From positions 2,852,001 through 2,916,000 of the forward strand of contig OZ244921.1 of assembly GCA_965221755.1 (NCBI GenBank): a stretch of DNA of 64,000 nucleotides, read 5' to 3'. Of this stretch, positions 1-10,300 are shown piece by piece; within the stretch, counting starts at the first letter, position 1, and each line of letters starts with the position of its first letter. A program made the translations under genes and the position numbers. Below the pieces are notes generated by a model. That model was not told where the DNA came from, searched no databases, and saw only the letters and a program-made list of their open reading frames with translations. The stretch comes from Azophilus sp965221755. GTDB taxonomy: Bacteria; Pseudomonadota; Gammaproteobacteria; Pseudomonadales; Azotimanducaceae.

Positions 1-2
1 CG

Positions 3-152
3 CCGCGCTGGAGCGCCTACGACTGCCAGCGCATTGAAGAGGGCGCCCGCCCGGTGGCGTGCGGCGACGGCTCCCTGCCGGAAACCACCGTGGAGATGGC
101 TTGGACATCCCCCATCTGGTACCGGCCCGGGGAACTTGGGCCGGCAGAGTGA
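3..152 (+). CDS. DUF3604 family protein, C-terminal fragment (cut by window start)
   Basis: An open frame runs in from the window edge and stops at 150-152. The last 49 residues include CQRIEEGARPV and end in AWTSPIWYRPGE. This 'ERAWTSPIWY' type of ending is typical of DUF3604 proteins, which are PHP-like periplasmic or secreted proteins of unknown reaction. Only the tail is visible, so nothing can be said about the start or signal peptide. The identification rests on the C-terminal motif alone. Confidence 0.6.
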   Translation, partial: PRWSAYDCQRIEEGARPVACGDGSLPETTVEMAWTSPIWYRPGELGPAE

Positions 153-341
153 TGTGGGCAAACCCCTGCCGCTGCGCAAAGGATTCAAGACGGGGCGTAA
201 GCTCAAGTCGAGGGAACGACGTCAAATCAGGGCCGGATTGGGTTCCGCACTCGAATCATGCGCGGCGCCGGTACACGCCGTTCCTTGTGCGCGCCAGTTT
301 GGCTATGATGGCGCCCTTCGTGCGATCCGCTTCGTTTCGTA

Positions 342-418
<77 letters not shown>

Positions 419-467
419 GATTGGCGGATCGAATGAAGCTTGCGCGCCTGCTGTTGCCGTCAATCCC

Positions 468-1406
468 GTGACGACCCCGCTCCCCGCCTTCGCATCGATC
501 CCGGCGTTCCGGGCCGGGTTGGCCGACGTTGCGCTTTGGGCGCCGAGCGTTGCCGCAGTTCTTGAGCGTCATGGCTGGTCGGGTTCCCGGAATCGGACAA
601 CGGCCGGCATCGGCGCGACCTACCCCACCTTCCTGCATGGCGACCTGGTCATTAAGCTGTTCGGCGGACAGGGCTCATGGCGGACCGGCTTTCGCACGGA
701 GCGGGCCGCCCTTGAGGCGCTGGCCGGCATTCCCGGCGTGGCCGCGCCTGAGTTGCTTGCGCAGGGTTGGCTGCGGGAGGATGCCGATCCGTCCTGGCCC
801 TATCTGGTCATGACCCGCCTGCGGGGCATGCCTTGGGGCGAAGCCAATTTGCTCCCCGCGCACCGGTTGCGGGGGGCGGCTGAACTGGGAGAGAAGGTGC
901 GTCAGCTGTGGTCCTTGCGGCCCAACGATGTTCCGGTGCTCGAACGGATGCCGGTGCCGGCCTTGACCGAGGCCGCGCAGCGCAGTTCCCTGCCTGCCCG
1001 CCTGATTGCGCGGATTAGCGGGTTCCTGGCCGGTCTGGGATCCTTCGGCACCGCCTTCGTTCATGGCGACCTGATGCACCGCCATGTGTTCGTCGCGGGT
1101 GGCCAACTCGTCGGCATCATCGATTGGGGCGATGCGGCGCTCGCCGACCCTCACTACGAACTGGCCAAGCTGCATCTGGATCTGTTTGACGGCGACAAGG
1201 CGCTGCTGCGCGCCTTCCTGGAAGCCAGCGGGTGGCAAGCCGGCCCGGACTTCGCGCACAAGGCGCTGGCGCTCGCCTTGCACCGTCAAGCCCAGGGTCT
1301 CATGCAGCATCCCACGATGGATGTTTTCCATAAGCTGCCGCACCTGCTGTCGGCGGAAGGCGCAACGACCCTCGACCAGCTCGCGAATCGGTTGTTTGCC
1401 GTATAG
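468..1406 (+). CDS. Aminoglycoside phosphotransferase (APH)-fold kinase
   Basis: 312 residues with a protein-kinase-like fold. The catalytic loop VHGDLMHRHVF (about residues 202-212) and the metal-binding IIDWGDAALADPHYELA (about 218-232) are the Brenner and DFG-equivalent motifs of the APH/choline-kinase superfamily. The substrate cannot be told. Such proteins phosphorylate small molecules and are often not resistance genes. The start is GTG at 468, because no in-frame ATG lies nearby. It stands alone just downstream of tRNA-Val. Confidence 0.75.
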   Translation: MTTPLPAFASIPAFRAGLADVALWAPSVAAVLERHGWSGSRNRTTAGIGATYPTFLHGDLVIKLFGGQGSWRTGFRTERAALEALAGIPGVAAPELLAQGWLREDADPSWPYLVMTRLRGMPWGEANLLPAHRLRGAAELGEKVRQLWSLRPNDVPVLERMPVPALTEAAQRSSLPARLIARISGFLAGLGSFGTAFVHGDLMHRHVFVAGGQLVGIIDWGDAALADPHYELAKLHLDLFDGDKALLRAFLEASGWQAGPDFAHKALALALHRQAQGLMQHPTMDVFHKLPHLLSAEGATTLDQLANRLFAV

Positions 1407-1562
1407 AAGTTCCGTTTGAGTGCCTTCATGTGGGCCAGATGGTCGACGGTGCCGAACAAGCAGCCCGTCCGCCCCGATGCCGGCCAAGGCTTCAATGCGC
1501 GGCGCGACTGCGGCGGCGTCGCAATGTTGCCGCGTCAATTTCAGGAACGGTCCGCCATGCCG

Positions 1563-2213
1563 TCAGCCATAAACCCGGTTCAGCCAATCGCTGATGTGGG
1601 CGATCTCCTCCGGGCAGACTTGGTGGCCCATGCCGTACTGGCGCCACTCAACTTGGTAGTTGAGGCCGAGCAGGGCTTCCCGGCAGGTCACCGCTCGGGT
1701 GAGGGGAATCATCTGGTCCATCAGGCCGTGGGCCATGAAGATGGGCGTTTCGATGTTGGCGAGGCCGATGCGGTCGGCCAAGCGCTCGTGGTCGTGGACG
1801 TAGGTGGACAGCGCCATGATCCCCGCCAAGCGTTTTTCACAAGCCAGGCCCAGCTCCAGGGCGATGACGCCGCCTTGGCTGAAGCCGGCCAGCGTGATGC
1901 GCGTGGCTGGGGTGCCGGCCGCGATTTCGCCCTCCAGTATCTCGGTGACCTGGACCGTGGAAGCCTTGATGTCGGCCTGCCCCGCCAAGGGCGCGCCGGG
2001 GTCGATGTCGTACCAAGCGCGCATTTCGGCGCCGCCGTTGAGGGTCACCGGGCGCACGGGCGCGTTCGGGAACACGAAGCGCAGCGGGGCGTTTAGGTTC
2101 AGCATGGGGATGATCGGCTCGAAGTCGCGGGCGTCGGCTCCTAGGCCATGCATCCAGATGACGCTGCCGACGGGCGCATCGCCTGACTCCACGTTAACGC
2201 ATTCCAAGCTCAT
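1563..2213 (-). CDS. Carboxylesterase / phospholipase (alpha/beta hydrolase)
   Basis: 216 residues, the usual length of the abhydrolase_2 carboxylesterase family (EstB/YpfH type). Seen: an oxyanion-hole strand VIWMHGLGADARDF near the N-terminus, the conserved PNAPVRPVTLNGG, the nucleophile elbow GFSQGG, the acid region HGLMDQMIP and the catalytic His in GMGHQV close to the C-terminus. It probably hydrolyses short-chain carboxyl esters or lysophospholipids in the cytoplasm, since no signal peptide is visible. It is divergent from the ABC exporter gene. Confidence 0.88.
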   Translation of the reverse strand: MSLECVNVESGDAPVGSVIWMHGLGADARDFEPIIPMLNLNAPLRFVFPNAPVRPVTLNGGAEMRAWYDIDPGAPLAGQADIKASTVQVTEILEGEIAAGTPATRITLAGFSQGGVIALELGLACEKRLAGIMALSTYVHDHERLADRIGLANIETPIFMAHGLMDQMIPLTRAVTCREALLGLNYQVEWRQYGMGHQVCPEEIAHISDWLNRVYG

Positions 2214-2311
2214 GGGATTTTGCCTCCTGCTTTCCGAGTTGCGGAAAATGGCCGATGGGTTTTGAAGGGCGGGCGAGATTAACAGGTTTGAGCGGCGAGG
2301 TTTGGGTGATA

Positions 2312-4105
2312 ATGGCGTTCATGGACGATGGCTACGATCGACAGGCCTCGCGGGAGTTGACCAAACTGCTGCCGGCGCTGAAGTTCCTGCGCCCCTACCG
2401 CAAGCAGGTGATGTTCGCCGGGCTGGCCTTGGTGGTGACCGCCACCATCACGCTATCCATCGGCCAAGGCCTGCGCTTAGTGATCGACCAGGGCCTTTCC
2501 GGCCAATCCGATGCCTTGCTGGAGCGCAGCATCCTGATCTTCGCCGTGCTCGTGGCGGGCCTCACCGTCGGCACCTTCGTGCGCTTCTACTTCGTCTCCT
2601 GGATCGGCGAGCGGGTCAGCGCCGACATCCGCCTGGCGGTCTTCAACCATCTCATCCGCCTGCATCCGGCGTTCTTTGAGGAGAACCGCCCGACGGAGAT
2701 TCAAAGCCGCATCACCACTGACACCACCTTGCTGCAGACGGTGGTCGGCTCCTCGGTCTCCATCGCGCTGCGCAACGTGCTGATGTTCTTCGGCGGCATC
2801 GTGCTGCTGGTGCTGGCCAACCCCAAGCTGTCGCTGATCGTGGTGGTCTCGGCCCCCTTCGTGGTTGCGCCCATCCTGCTGATCGGTCGCCAGGTGCGGC
2901 GGCTGTCGCGCAGCAGCCAGGACCGGCTGGCCGATGTGGGCACCCACGCGGGCGAATCCCTGCGCCACGTCAAGGTCGTGCAGTCGTTCAACCATGAAGC
3001 CCGCGATGAAGCGGAGTTTTCCGAGCGGGTGGGGGAGGCGTTCGGCGTCGCCGTCAGCCGCATTCGCCAGCGGGCCGTGCTGATCGCCTTGGTGATGCTG
3101 CTAGTGATGGCCGCCATCGCCATCATGCTCTGGGTGGGTGGCCAGGACGTGGTGTCGGGACGCGCCACTCCCGGCGACTTGGCGGCTTTCATCTTCTACG
3201 CCTTCATCGTCGCCGGCGCGGTGGCGGCCATCAGCGAGGTGTTCAGCGACCTGCAGCGGGCGGCGGGCGCCACCGAACGCCTCGTGGAACTGCTCAATGC
3301 CGCCGATGGCCTGCCGGAGCCTGCGCAGCCAGCGACGCTGCCCGCTGGCGGGGGGCTGACGCTGGCCGTGCAGGACTTGGGCTTTGCCTATCCCGCCCGG
3401 CCTGACGTCCAAGTGCTGGACGGCATCGGCTTTGCCATGCAGCCGGGGGAGATGGTCGCTTTGGTGGGCCCGTCGGGGGCGGGCAAGAGCACCTTGTTCG
3501 ACCTGCTGCAGCGCTTCTACGATCCGCAAGCAGGGCGCATCCTCCTCAACGGGCGGGATCTGCGTCAACTGCGTCGTGCGGACTTGCGTGAGCGCATCGG
3601 CTTCGTGCCCCAGGATCCGGTGCTGTTCGCCGGCTCCCTGCGCTCCAACGTCCTCTACGGCAAGCCCGATGCCACCGCCGCCGAAATCGACGAAGCGCTG
3701 CGCTTGGCCCATGCCGCGGCCTTTGTGGCGCAGCTTCCCGAAGGCTTGGACGCCTTGGTGGGCGAAGGCGGCGTGGGCCTCTCGGGCGGGCAGAAGCAGC
3801 GCCTCGCCATCGCCCGGGCGCTGCTCACCAAGCCAGCCATCCTGCTGCTCGACGAGGCCACCAGCGCCCTCGATGCGGAGAGCGAGCACGCCATCCGCCT
3901 CAGCATCGAGGAGCTGAAGGGCCGCTGCAGCATTCTGGTGATCGCCCACCGCCTCTCGACGGTGCGCCAAGCCGACCGCATCCTGGTGCTGGAGGACGGC
4001 GCCCTCATCGCCGAAGGCGGCCACGACGCGCTGGTGCGGGGCAACGACCTCTACGCCCGCTTCGCCCGCCTGCAGCTCGACGGGGAGCGGCTGCCGGCGG
4101 CTTGA
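2312..4105 (+). CDS. ABC transporter, fused permease/ATPase (MsbA-like exporter)
   Basis: 597 residues from the chosen start. The N-terminal half is a six-helix ABC exporter transmembrane domain. The C-terminal half is a nucleotide-binding domain with Walker A GPSGAGKST, Q-loop FVPQDPVLF, signature LSGGQ, Walker B ILLLDEAT and a switch His in VIAHRLST. It works as a homodimer exporting a lipid or drug, and the substrate is unknown. An in-frame ATG at 2255 would add 19 residues. The ATG at 2312 is preferred because GCGAGG lies about 10 bases upstream and the protein then starts just before the first helix. Confidence 0.92.
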   Translation: MAFMDDGYDRQASRELTKLLPALKFLRPYRKQVMFAGLALVVTATITLSIGQGLRLVIDQGLSGQSDALLERSILIFAVLVAGLTVGTFVRFYFVSWIGERVSADIRLAVFNHLIRLHPAFFEENRPTEIQSRITTDTTLLQTVVGSSVSIALRNVLMFFGGIVLLVLANPKLSLIVVVSAPFVVAPILLIGRQVRRLSRSSQDRLADVGTHAGESLRHVKVVQSFNHEARDEAEFSERVGEAFGVAVSRIRQRAVLIALVMLLVMAAIAIMLWVGGQDVVSGRATPGDLAAFIFYAFIVAGAVAAISEVFSDLQRAAGATERLVELLNAADGLPEPAQPATLPAGGGLTLAVQDLGFAYPARPDVQVLDGIGFAMQPGEMVALVGPSGAGKSTLFDLLQRFYDPQAGRILLNGRDLRQLRRADLRERIGFVPQDPVLFAGSLRSNVLYGKPDATAAEIDEALRLAHAAAFVAQLPEGLDALVGEGGVGLSGGQKQRLAIARALLTKPAILLLDEATSALDAESEHAIRLSIEELKGRCSILVIAHRLSTVRQADRILVLEDGALIAEGGHDALVRGNDLYARFARLQLDGERLPAA

Positions 4106-4326
4106 CGGGGTGCTGGCGAAGGTTGGTTGAGGTGGGCTTTCTTTCCGTACCCGGCCTGGTTCTTATTGTGGCTTAAACTGTAAACTGGGCTTTTTTAGAA
4201 TTAAATTCAATGAAAACAATGATTTGCTTATTTCACGTTATTTCAGTCAGGTTGGCGATAGGATGGTTGGAGGACTGTGAACAGGGAAGATTCCTCCCTC
4301 CCAGCACCTTACCTTGCACTAGTCGT

Positions 4327-4734
4327 TTAAGCGTCGGAGCTAGCTGCGCCTGATTCAGGCGCGTCTGGGTCGAAATTGCGAATTTGCTCCATGAGTGCCC
4401 GGAGTTCTCCTTTGGACTCAGACGCGGCGACGAACTCGCCGTAAGCGACAAAAGCGTTGTCGATGAGCTCGTCGTAGGTCATCACCCGGATTCCATAGAG
4501 CCTCAAGGACTCCTCATCCATTTGCCGAGTTCTTTCGCTTTTCCACCCCTTCGGAAGTGCTCCGACGATGCAGACGGCTTGAATCGGTAGCTCCCTGTTC
4601 TCCTTGGAGCTATTGGTCAACTCGCTGCGAAGGGCTTCCATATAACCGCGAACTTGACTCTCAAGATCGGTCTTGATGACCGTTACGGAACGACGCTTTA
4701 GCTCGACAATGACATGAGCAGCCGCTACTCGACG
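4327..4734 (-). pseudogene. C-terminal fragment of a protein with an ExK-type nuclease-like domain
   Basis: Read on the minus strand from about 4734, the open frame gives VIVELKRRSVTV, then YMEALRSELT, AVCIVGALPKGW and LYGIRVMTYDELIDNA before stopping at 4327. The ELK within a beta strand and the closing 'GIRVMTYDEL' strand resemble the C-terminal restriction-like domain found on large HSP90-like-ATPase proteins and Shedu-type (DUF4263) proteins. The frame upstream runs into IS110-derived sequence near 4735. No N-terminal part is found beyond the element. An internal ATG at 4641 could only give 104 residues without the ELK motif, so this is probably dead. Confidence 0.55.
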
Positions 4735-5730
4735 CCTGTCGGTCCAACCTGTCCTGCCATCACTTTCGCTTCACTTCTCGCAACCGTTGGCGGCCCGTGC
4801 CGCCTGGAAGCTGGCTTCGGTCCCGTCAGGCCGCCTCGCTGCGGCTTCCGGGGTTCCTGCCGACGTGGGCGGGGTCGAAGTCGGCCTTTGCGGCCAGCAC
4901 GGCCCAAGCCGTGCGGGCGTTCCTGTTGGCCAGCGCCACGGTGGCGACGTTGCGGCCGCGGCGCGCCGCCACCCCGACCGCCCACTGGCTGCGCCGGTCG
5001 TCGCGGCGCGCCGCCGCCCGTAGCGCGTGCGCCGTGGACCAGCAGGCAGCGCAGGCATCGGTCGCCGCGCTTGCTGATGCCGAGCAGGCGCATGCGCCCG
5101 CCGGTCGAGCGCTGGCGGGGCACCAGGCCCAGCCAGGCGGCCAGCTCGCGCCCGTTGCGGAACGCCGACGGGTCCCCGACCGCAGCCACCAGCGCGGTCG
5201 TCGTCAGCGGGCCGATGCCGGGGATGGCCTGCAGCCGCCGGCAGGCCGGGTCCGCCTGCGCGACCGCCTCGATCCGGGCGTCGAAGCGCTTGACGCGCTC
5301 GTCCAGCCGCCGCAGCTCCCCGCCCAGCTCGGACAGCAGCGCCCGCCCGTCGGGCGTCAGCTCGCCCTGCGCGTCCTCCAGGATCCCCGGCAGCCGCCCG
5401 AGCGGCGACCCGATGCCCCGGCGCGACTCGATGCCCCACTCCAGCAGGAAGCCGTGCAGCTCCTGCGCCGTGCGGTTGCGCACCGCCATCCGCCGCGCCC
5501 GGCGCAGCTGCTGGAGGCGCTGCCGCAGGCCTCCATCGCCACCACCGTGCCCGGCGGCAGCTGCGCCAGGCGCCGCCGAAGCCCCGCCCGGCGAAGGCGC
5601 GCCCGCTCCAAGACGCGCCCCGCACCGTCCACCGCAGTCAGGTGGAACACCTCCTTGCCCAAGTCAATCCCAACTCGTTTAACATCAGTCATGGTCCGCT
5701 CCGTTGTGGAAGGTCACCGTCATTCCGGCC
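4735..5730 (-). mobile_element. Decayed IS110-family element
   Basis: Contains the broken IS110 transposase at 4826-5692. It sits directly against the nuclease-domain fragment at its transposase-3' side. IS110 elements lack obvious terminal inverted repeats, so both ends are approximate. The element is richer in GC than the fragment beside it. Confidence 0.65.
4826..5692 (-). pseudogene. IS110 family transposase, internally deleted and frameshifted
   Basis: The start (ATG at 5692) gives MTDVKRVGIDLGKEVFHL with the first catalytic Asp, and VVAMEACGSA with the catalytic Glu. The segment that should follow, with the remaining acidic residues of the DEDD RuvC-like site, is missing. In another frame the protein resumes at RLQQLRRARRMAVRNRTAQ (about 5515) and continues through the C-terminal domain: IPGIGPLTTTALVAAVGD and FRNGRELAAWLGLVPRQRS. 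A second shift near 5025 moves to ALRAAARRDDRRSQWAVGVA, ending at 4826. It cannot encode an active transposase. Confidence 0.8.
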
Positions 5731-5881
5731 CTTGAGGCCGCGTGAATGAAGCGGGGCGGACCATCCCATCAAACCGCCTCTCGCCCCCTGGGCGTGAGGC
5801 GCAGTTTCGCCGTTTTGGGTTCATCGTTAAACTGTCGCCTTGTCGCGCTCGGCTTTCGAGGGTTGAGCTGGAGGATTTGCT

Positions 5882-7018
<1,137 letters not shown>

Positions 7019-7045
7019 TCCCGCAGCGGCACCGGACGTCAGGCC

Positions 7046-7366
7046 ATGTCCTACGCCTCGCTGCACGGTCAGTCGCTGTCCGATCCCGAGGGCTTTTGGC
7101 GGGAGCGGGCGGCGGAGATTCCCTGGCTTGAGTTTCCAAGGACGATTCTCGATCAGGATGCCAACGGCGCTTGGCGTTGGTTCGGCGGCGGCCGCACCAA
7201 CACCTGCTGGCTGGCCTTGGACCGCCATGTTGACGAGGGCCGCGGCGGCCGGACGGCGCTGATCCACGATTCCCCCGTGACCGGCGCGGCTATGGGCGCG
7301 ATTCGGATCATCTCGGCCCGTCCACCGACCCCGAGTGAGCGGCGTCAGTACGAAGCGGGCCGATGA
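7046..7366 (+). pseudogene. Propionyl/acetyl-CoA synthetase, N-terminal fragment
   Basis: MSYASLHGQSLSDPEGFWRE, RWFGGGRTNTCWLALDRHV and TALIHDSPVTG are the first ~78 residues of a PrpE/AcsA-type AMP-forming acyl-CoA synthetase. The family continues with a 'xxYTYRELRDEV' segment; here the text changes to AAMGAIRIISARPP and stops, so the gene is cut near 7282. The rest of the ~630-residue enzyme is not in the window. Its stop overlaps the ATG of the next gene (ATGA at 7363-7366), which suggests the remnant still serves as a translated leader. Confidence 0.8.
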
Positions 7367-10300
7367 AGCGCGAGTACGATTTCTCGATGGGAGAGCGTGG
7401 CAGGTTTTTCCGCAAGGAGGCTGCAACGATCCTGCCGCGTACAGACAGGAGGTTTGACTGGATTGGCCCTGCCGGTCCGATTGGCAAGTTTGTCGTTGAG
7501 GAGGCGCAGAAGACGCTCCGTTCCTACCATGAGCAGCCGCACCGCATAACGGAAGATGCGAATGGCGAGCACTTTACGGCGCACGGGGGATATGCTCATC
7601 GACAGCTGTTCGAGTTGGTTCAAAACAGCGCGGATGCCCTGTTCGCCGCGCCACAGGGCCAGAGCATCCTAGTTCGCCTCACAGAGCGCTTTCTCTACTG
7701 TGCCGACGACGGGCAGCCGATCGACCAGCAGGGTGTGACTGCCCTCATGTTCTCGCATATGTCATCCAAGCGAGATGCGGGGCAGATCGGAAAGTTCGGA
7801 CTGGGCTTCAAGTCGGTTCTGGGCGTGTCGGATGCTCCGGAGTTCTACAGCCGTTCGGGTTCCTTTCGATTCGACAAGAGATGTTCTGCGGAACGGATTG
7901 CGGCGGCGAGCGTCGAGCCTGCGGAGCGCTATCCGATATTGCGCTTGCCTGAGCCCATCGACCCCCGTGAAGCGGAAAGTGAAGATGAGGAACTGCGGGA
8001 ACTGATGCGTTGGGCCACAAACATCGTCCGATTGCCGCTAAAGGAGGCCGTCCATAGCGGCCTTCGCCGACAAATTCAGGAGTTCCCCCCAGAATTCTTG
8101 CTGTTTGTCGATCATGTTCGCTATCTGACTCTCGAGGATGGGGAGCATTATCGCGACTTCATCCTGAGGAAGTGGGAGAACGATGCCCTCCGTCTCGACA
8201 CCGGCGAAGGGGTTGCGCTTTGGCGGCGATTCAAGACGACCCACCGTCTCTCCCCCGAAGCTCGAAGCGACCGACCTACGCTGGTTGATAGTGGCGAAGT
8301 GCCTATCTGGTGGGCAGCGCCGATCGAAGGGGCAGTCGATGTACGTCAATTCTGGGCTTATTTTCCTACCCAAACGGCCAGTTTGGTTGGCGGTATCCTC
8401 AATGCACCGTGGAAGACCAATGAAGATCGTCAGAATCTGCTGCCTGGGCCCTACAATCGGGAATTGATCGAAGCTGCTGCGGAGATGGTTGCTGGGGCGC
8501 TTCCAGAACTTGCGACACTGGAAGATCCCGCGGCGCATTTGGACGCGCTTCCGCGCCGGCACGAAAGCGGTGATTGCGAAGAAGCCGATCTTCTTCGCAC
8601 ACGCTTGTTTGAGCATTTGCGGGTAAGGGAGGTCATTCCCGATCAAAACTGCAAGTTACGCAAAATCGAGGAAATCTCGTATCCCCCCAAAGTTCTCACT
8701 GAGGAAATTGCGCCATTGGATCGGTGGATGGCGTATGGAGGCCGACCGGCAAATTGGCTTCACCACAGCGCCGTCGCGCGTAATCGTCGGCGGAGACTAG
8801 CCACTATTGACCGATTGTTTCCCCCACGCTGGAGTGGAGACACTAGCCAAAGTGCGCCATATAAAACGGTGGCAGATTGGCTTGAAGCGTTGGTGTGCGG
8901 CAAAGAGGGAAGGAGTGCCATCCAAGCTTCCATGGCAGCAATTCAAGTAGCTGGGCTCATTCCCCAAGAGATACGCGAGGAAGTCGATCTCGGCAAAATT
9001 GTGCTGACAGTGGGGGGGTCCTTGCAGAAGGCTGATCCCGAGAGCCTCTTCCTGCCCGACGAGCCATTGAGGGACGGCATGAAGCTGAATCAGGGCGCGT
9101 ATGTTCATTTGGATTTGTTCTCGGACCCTGACACGCTTTCTTCGTTAAAGGCACTGGGGTTTAAGGCACCGTCGCCGGAGAGCAGATTCAAGCTCATTGC
9201 GAAACAAGTCCTCCAAAGTGACGGAGACGAAGAAGCTGACCCGGATCTTCACCGCCAGTTCTGGATCAACTCGCGCAAACTCTCGGTCGAAGCCGCTGAT
9301 GAAGTTATTCGAGAGCGGAGAGGTTGGAAGAGGCGAGAAATCTGGCCCGCGAAACTACGAGTGAAGACTCGGAACGGAACATGGCAGGCTGTGAATGCCG
9401 TGCTGCTGCCAGGCCCAGTAGTGCCGGGCGATGGGAGGCAAGACGAAGACGCCACCATAGATCACTTTCATGAACCGGATGAAAAGCTCCTGCGCACTCT
9501 TGGTATAACCGATATGCCACACGGTGACCGCGACCTGTCCTTTGAGCCTCGGTATGAGTCATTCCTCAGGTCTTGTCGTCAGCAGTACGCCGAACAAGAC
9601 GATCTGCCCCACTGCCCGCGGGAAGATTATCTGGATTTCATTTCGAAAAAGGGCGCTGGTCCTCTGGAAGTTCTTCCCGTGCTTTCCGACGAAGGCGGGT
9701 GTCGCTACACGGACGCATTGCTGAGGTTAGATGCCTGTTATGAACGGTGGACGATACGGCACACTGGTACGAACCGGCGGACGTATCCAACGATGCATTG
9801 CGAGTCGCTAACGGCTCACTTCCTTCGAAAATTTGGGCGAGTCCGAACTGCTCATGGCATCGAGCCGCTTGCACATGCGCTAGGACCGTATCCCAAGAGC
9901 TCGACAGCCCTGCACGCTTTGCTTGTCCATCCCATGGCTGACAAGATCAAGTTGGCATTCGAACTGGTGGAGCCGACGCCGGAGTTCTTCGGCAAAGGGG
10001 ACCGTACACCTCTGACCGATGTGTGGCCCGGATTGATGGACTTTCTTCCGCCGAGCCGAAAACAGTGCTGTCTCGTCTCCTGCGAACGGATCCTCGTTGC
10101 TGGTCAAGAGAAGGAATGCATATTCCATATGCCTGATATCTATCTCGCCGGCGGCGTTGACGATGAGAGTCAACGAAAACTAGAGTTAGTCGTAAACGAG
10201 CTTGAACTTGGGCTGAATTCGAATCAAATCAAAGCGATAGGGCAACGTCGGACGCCGCAGGAGGTCGAGAATCGCCGTGCGGCAATCCGACATTGTTCCA

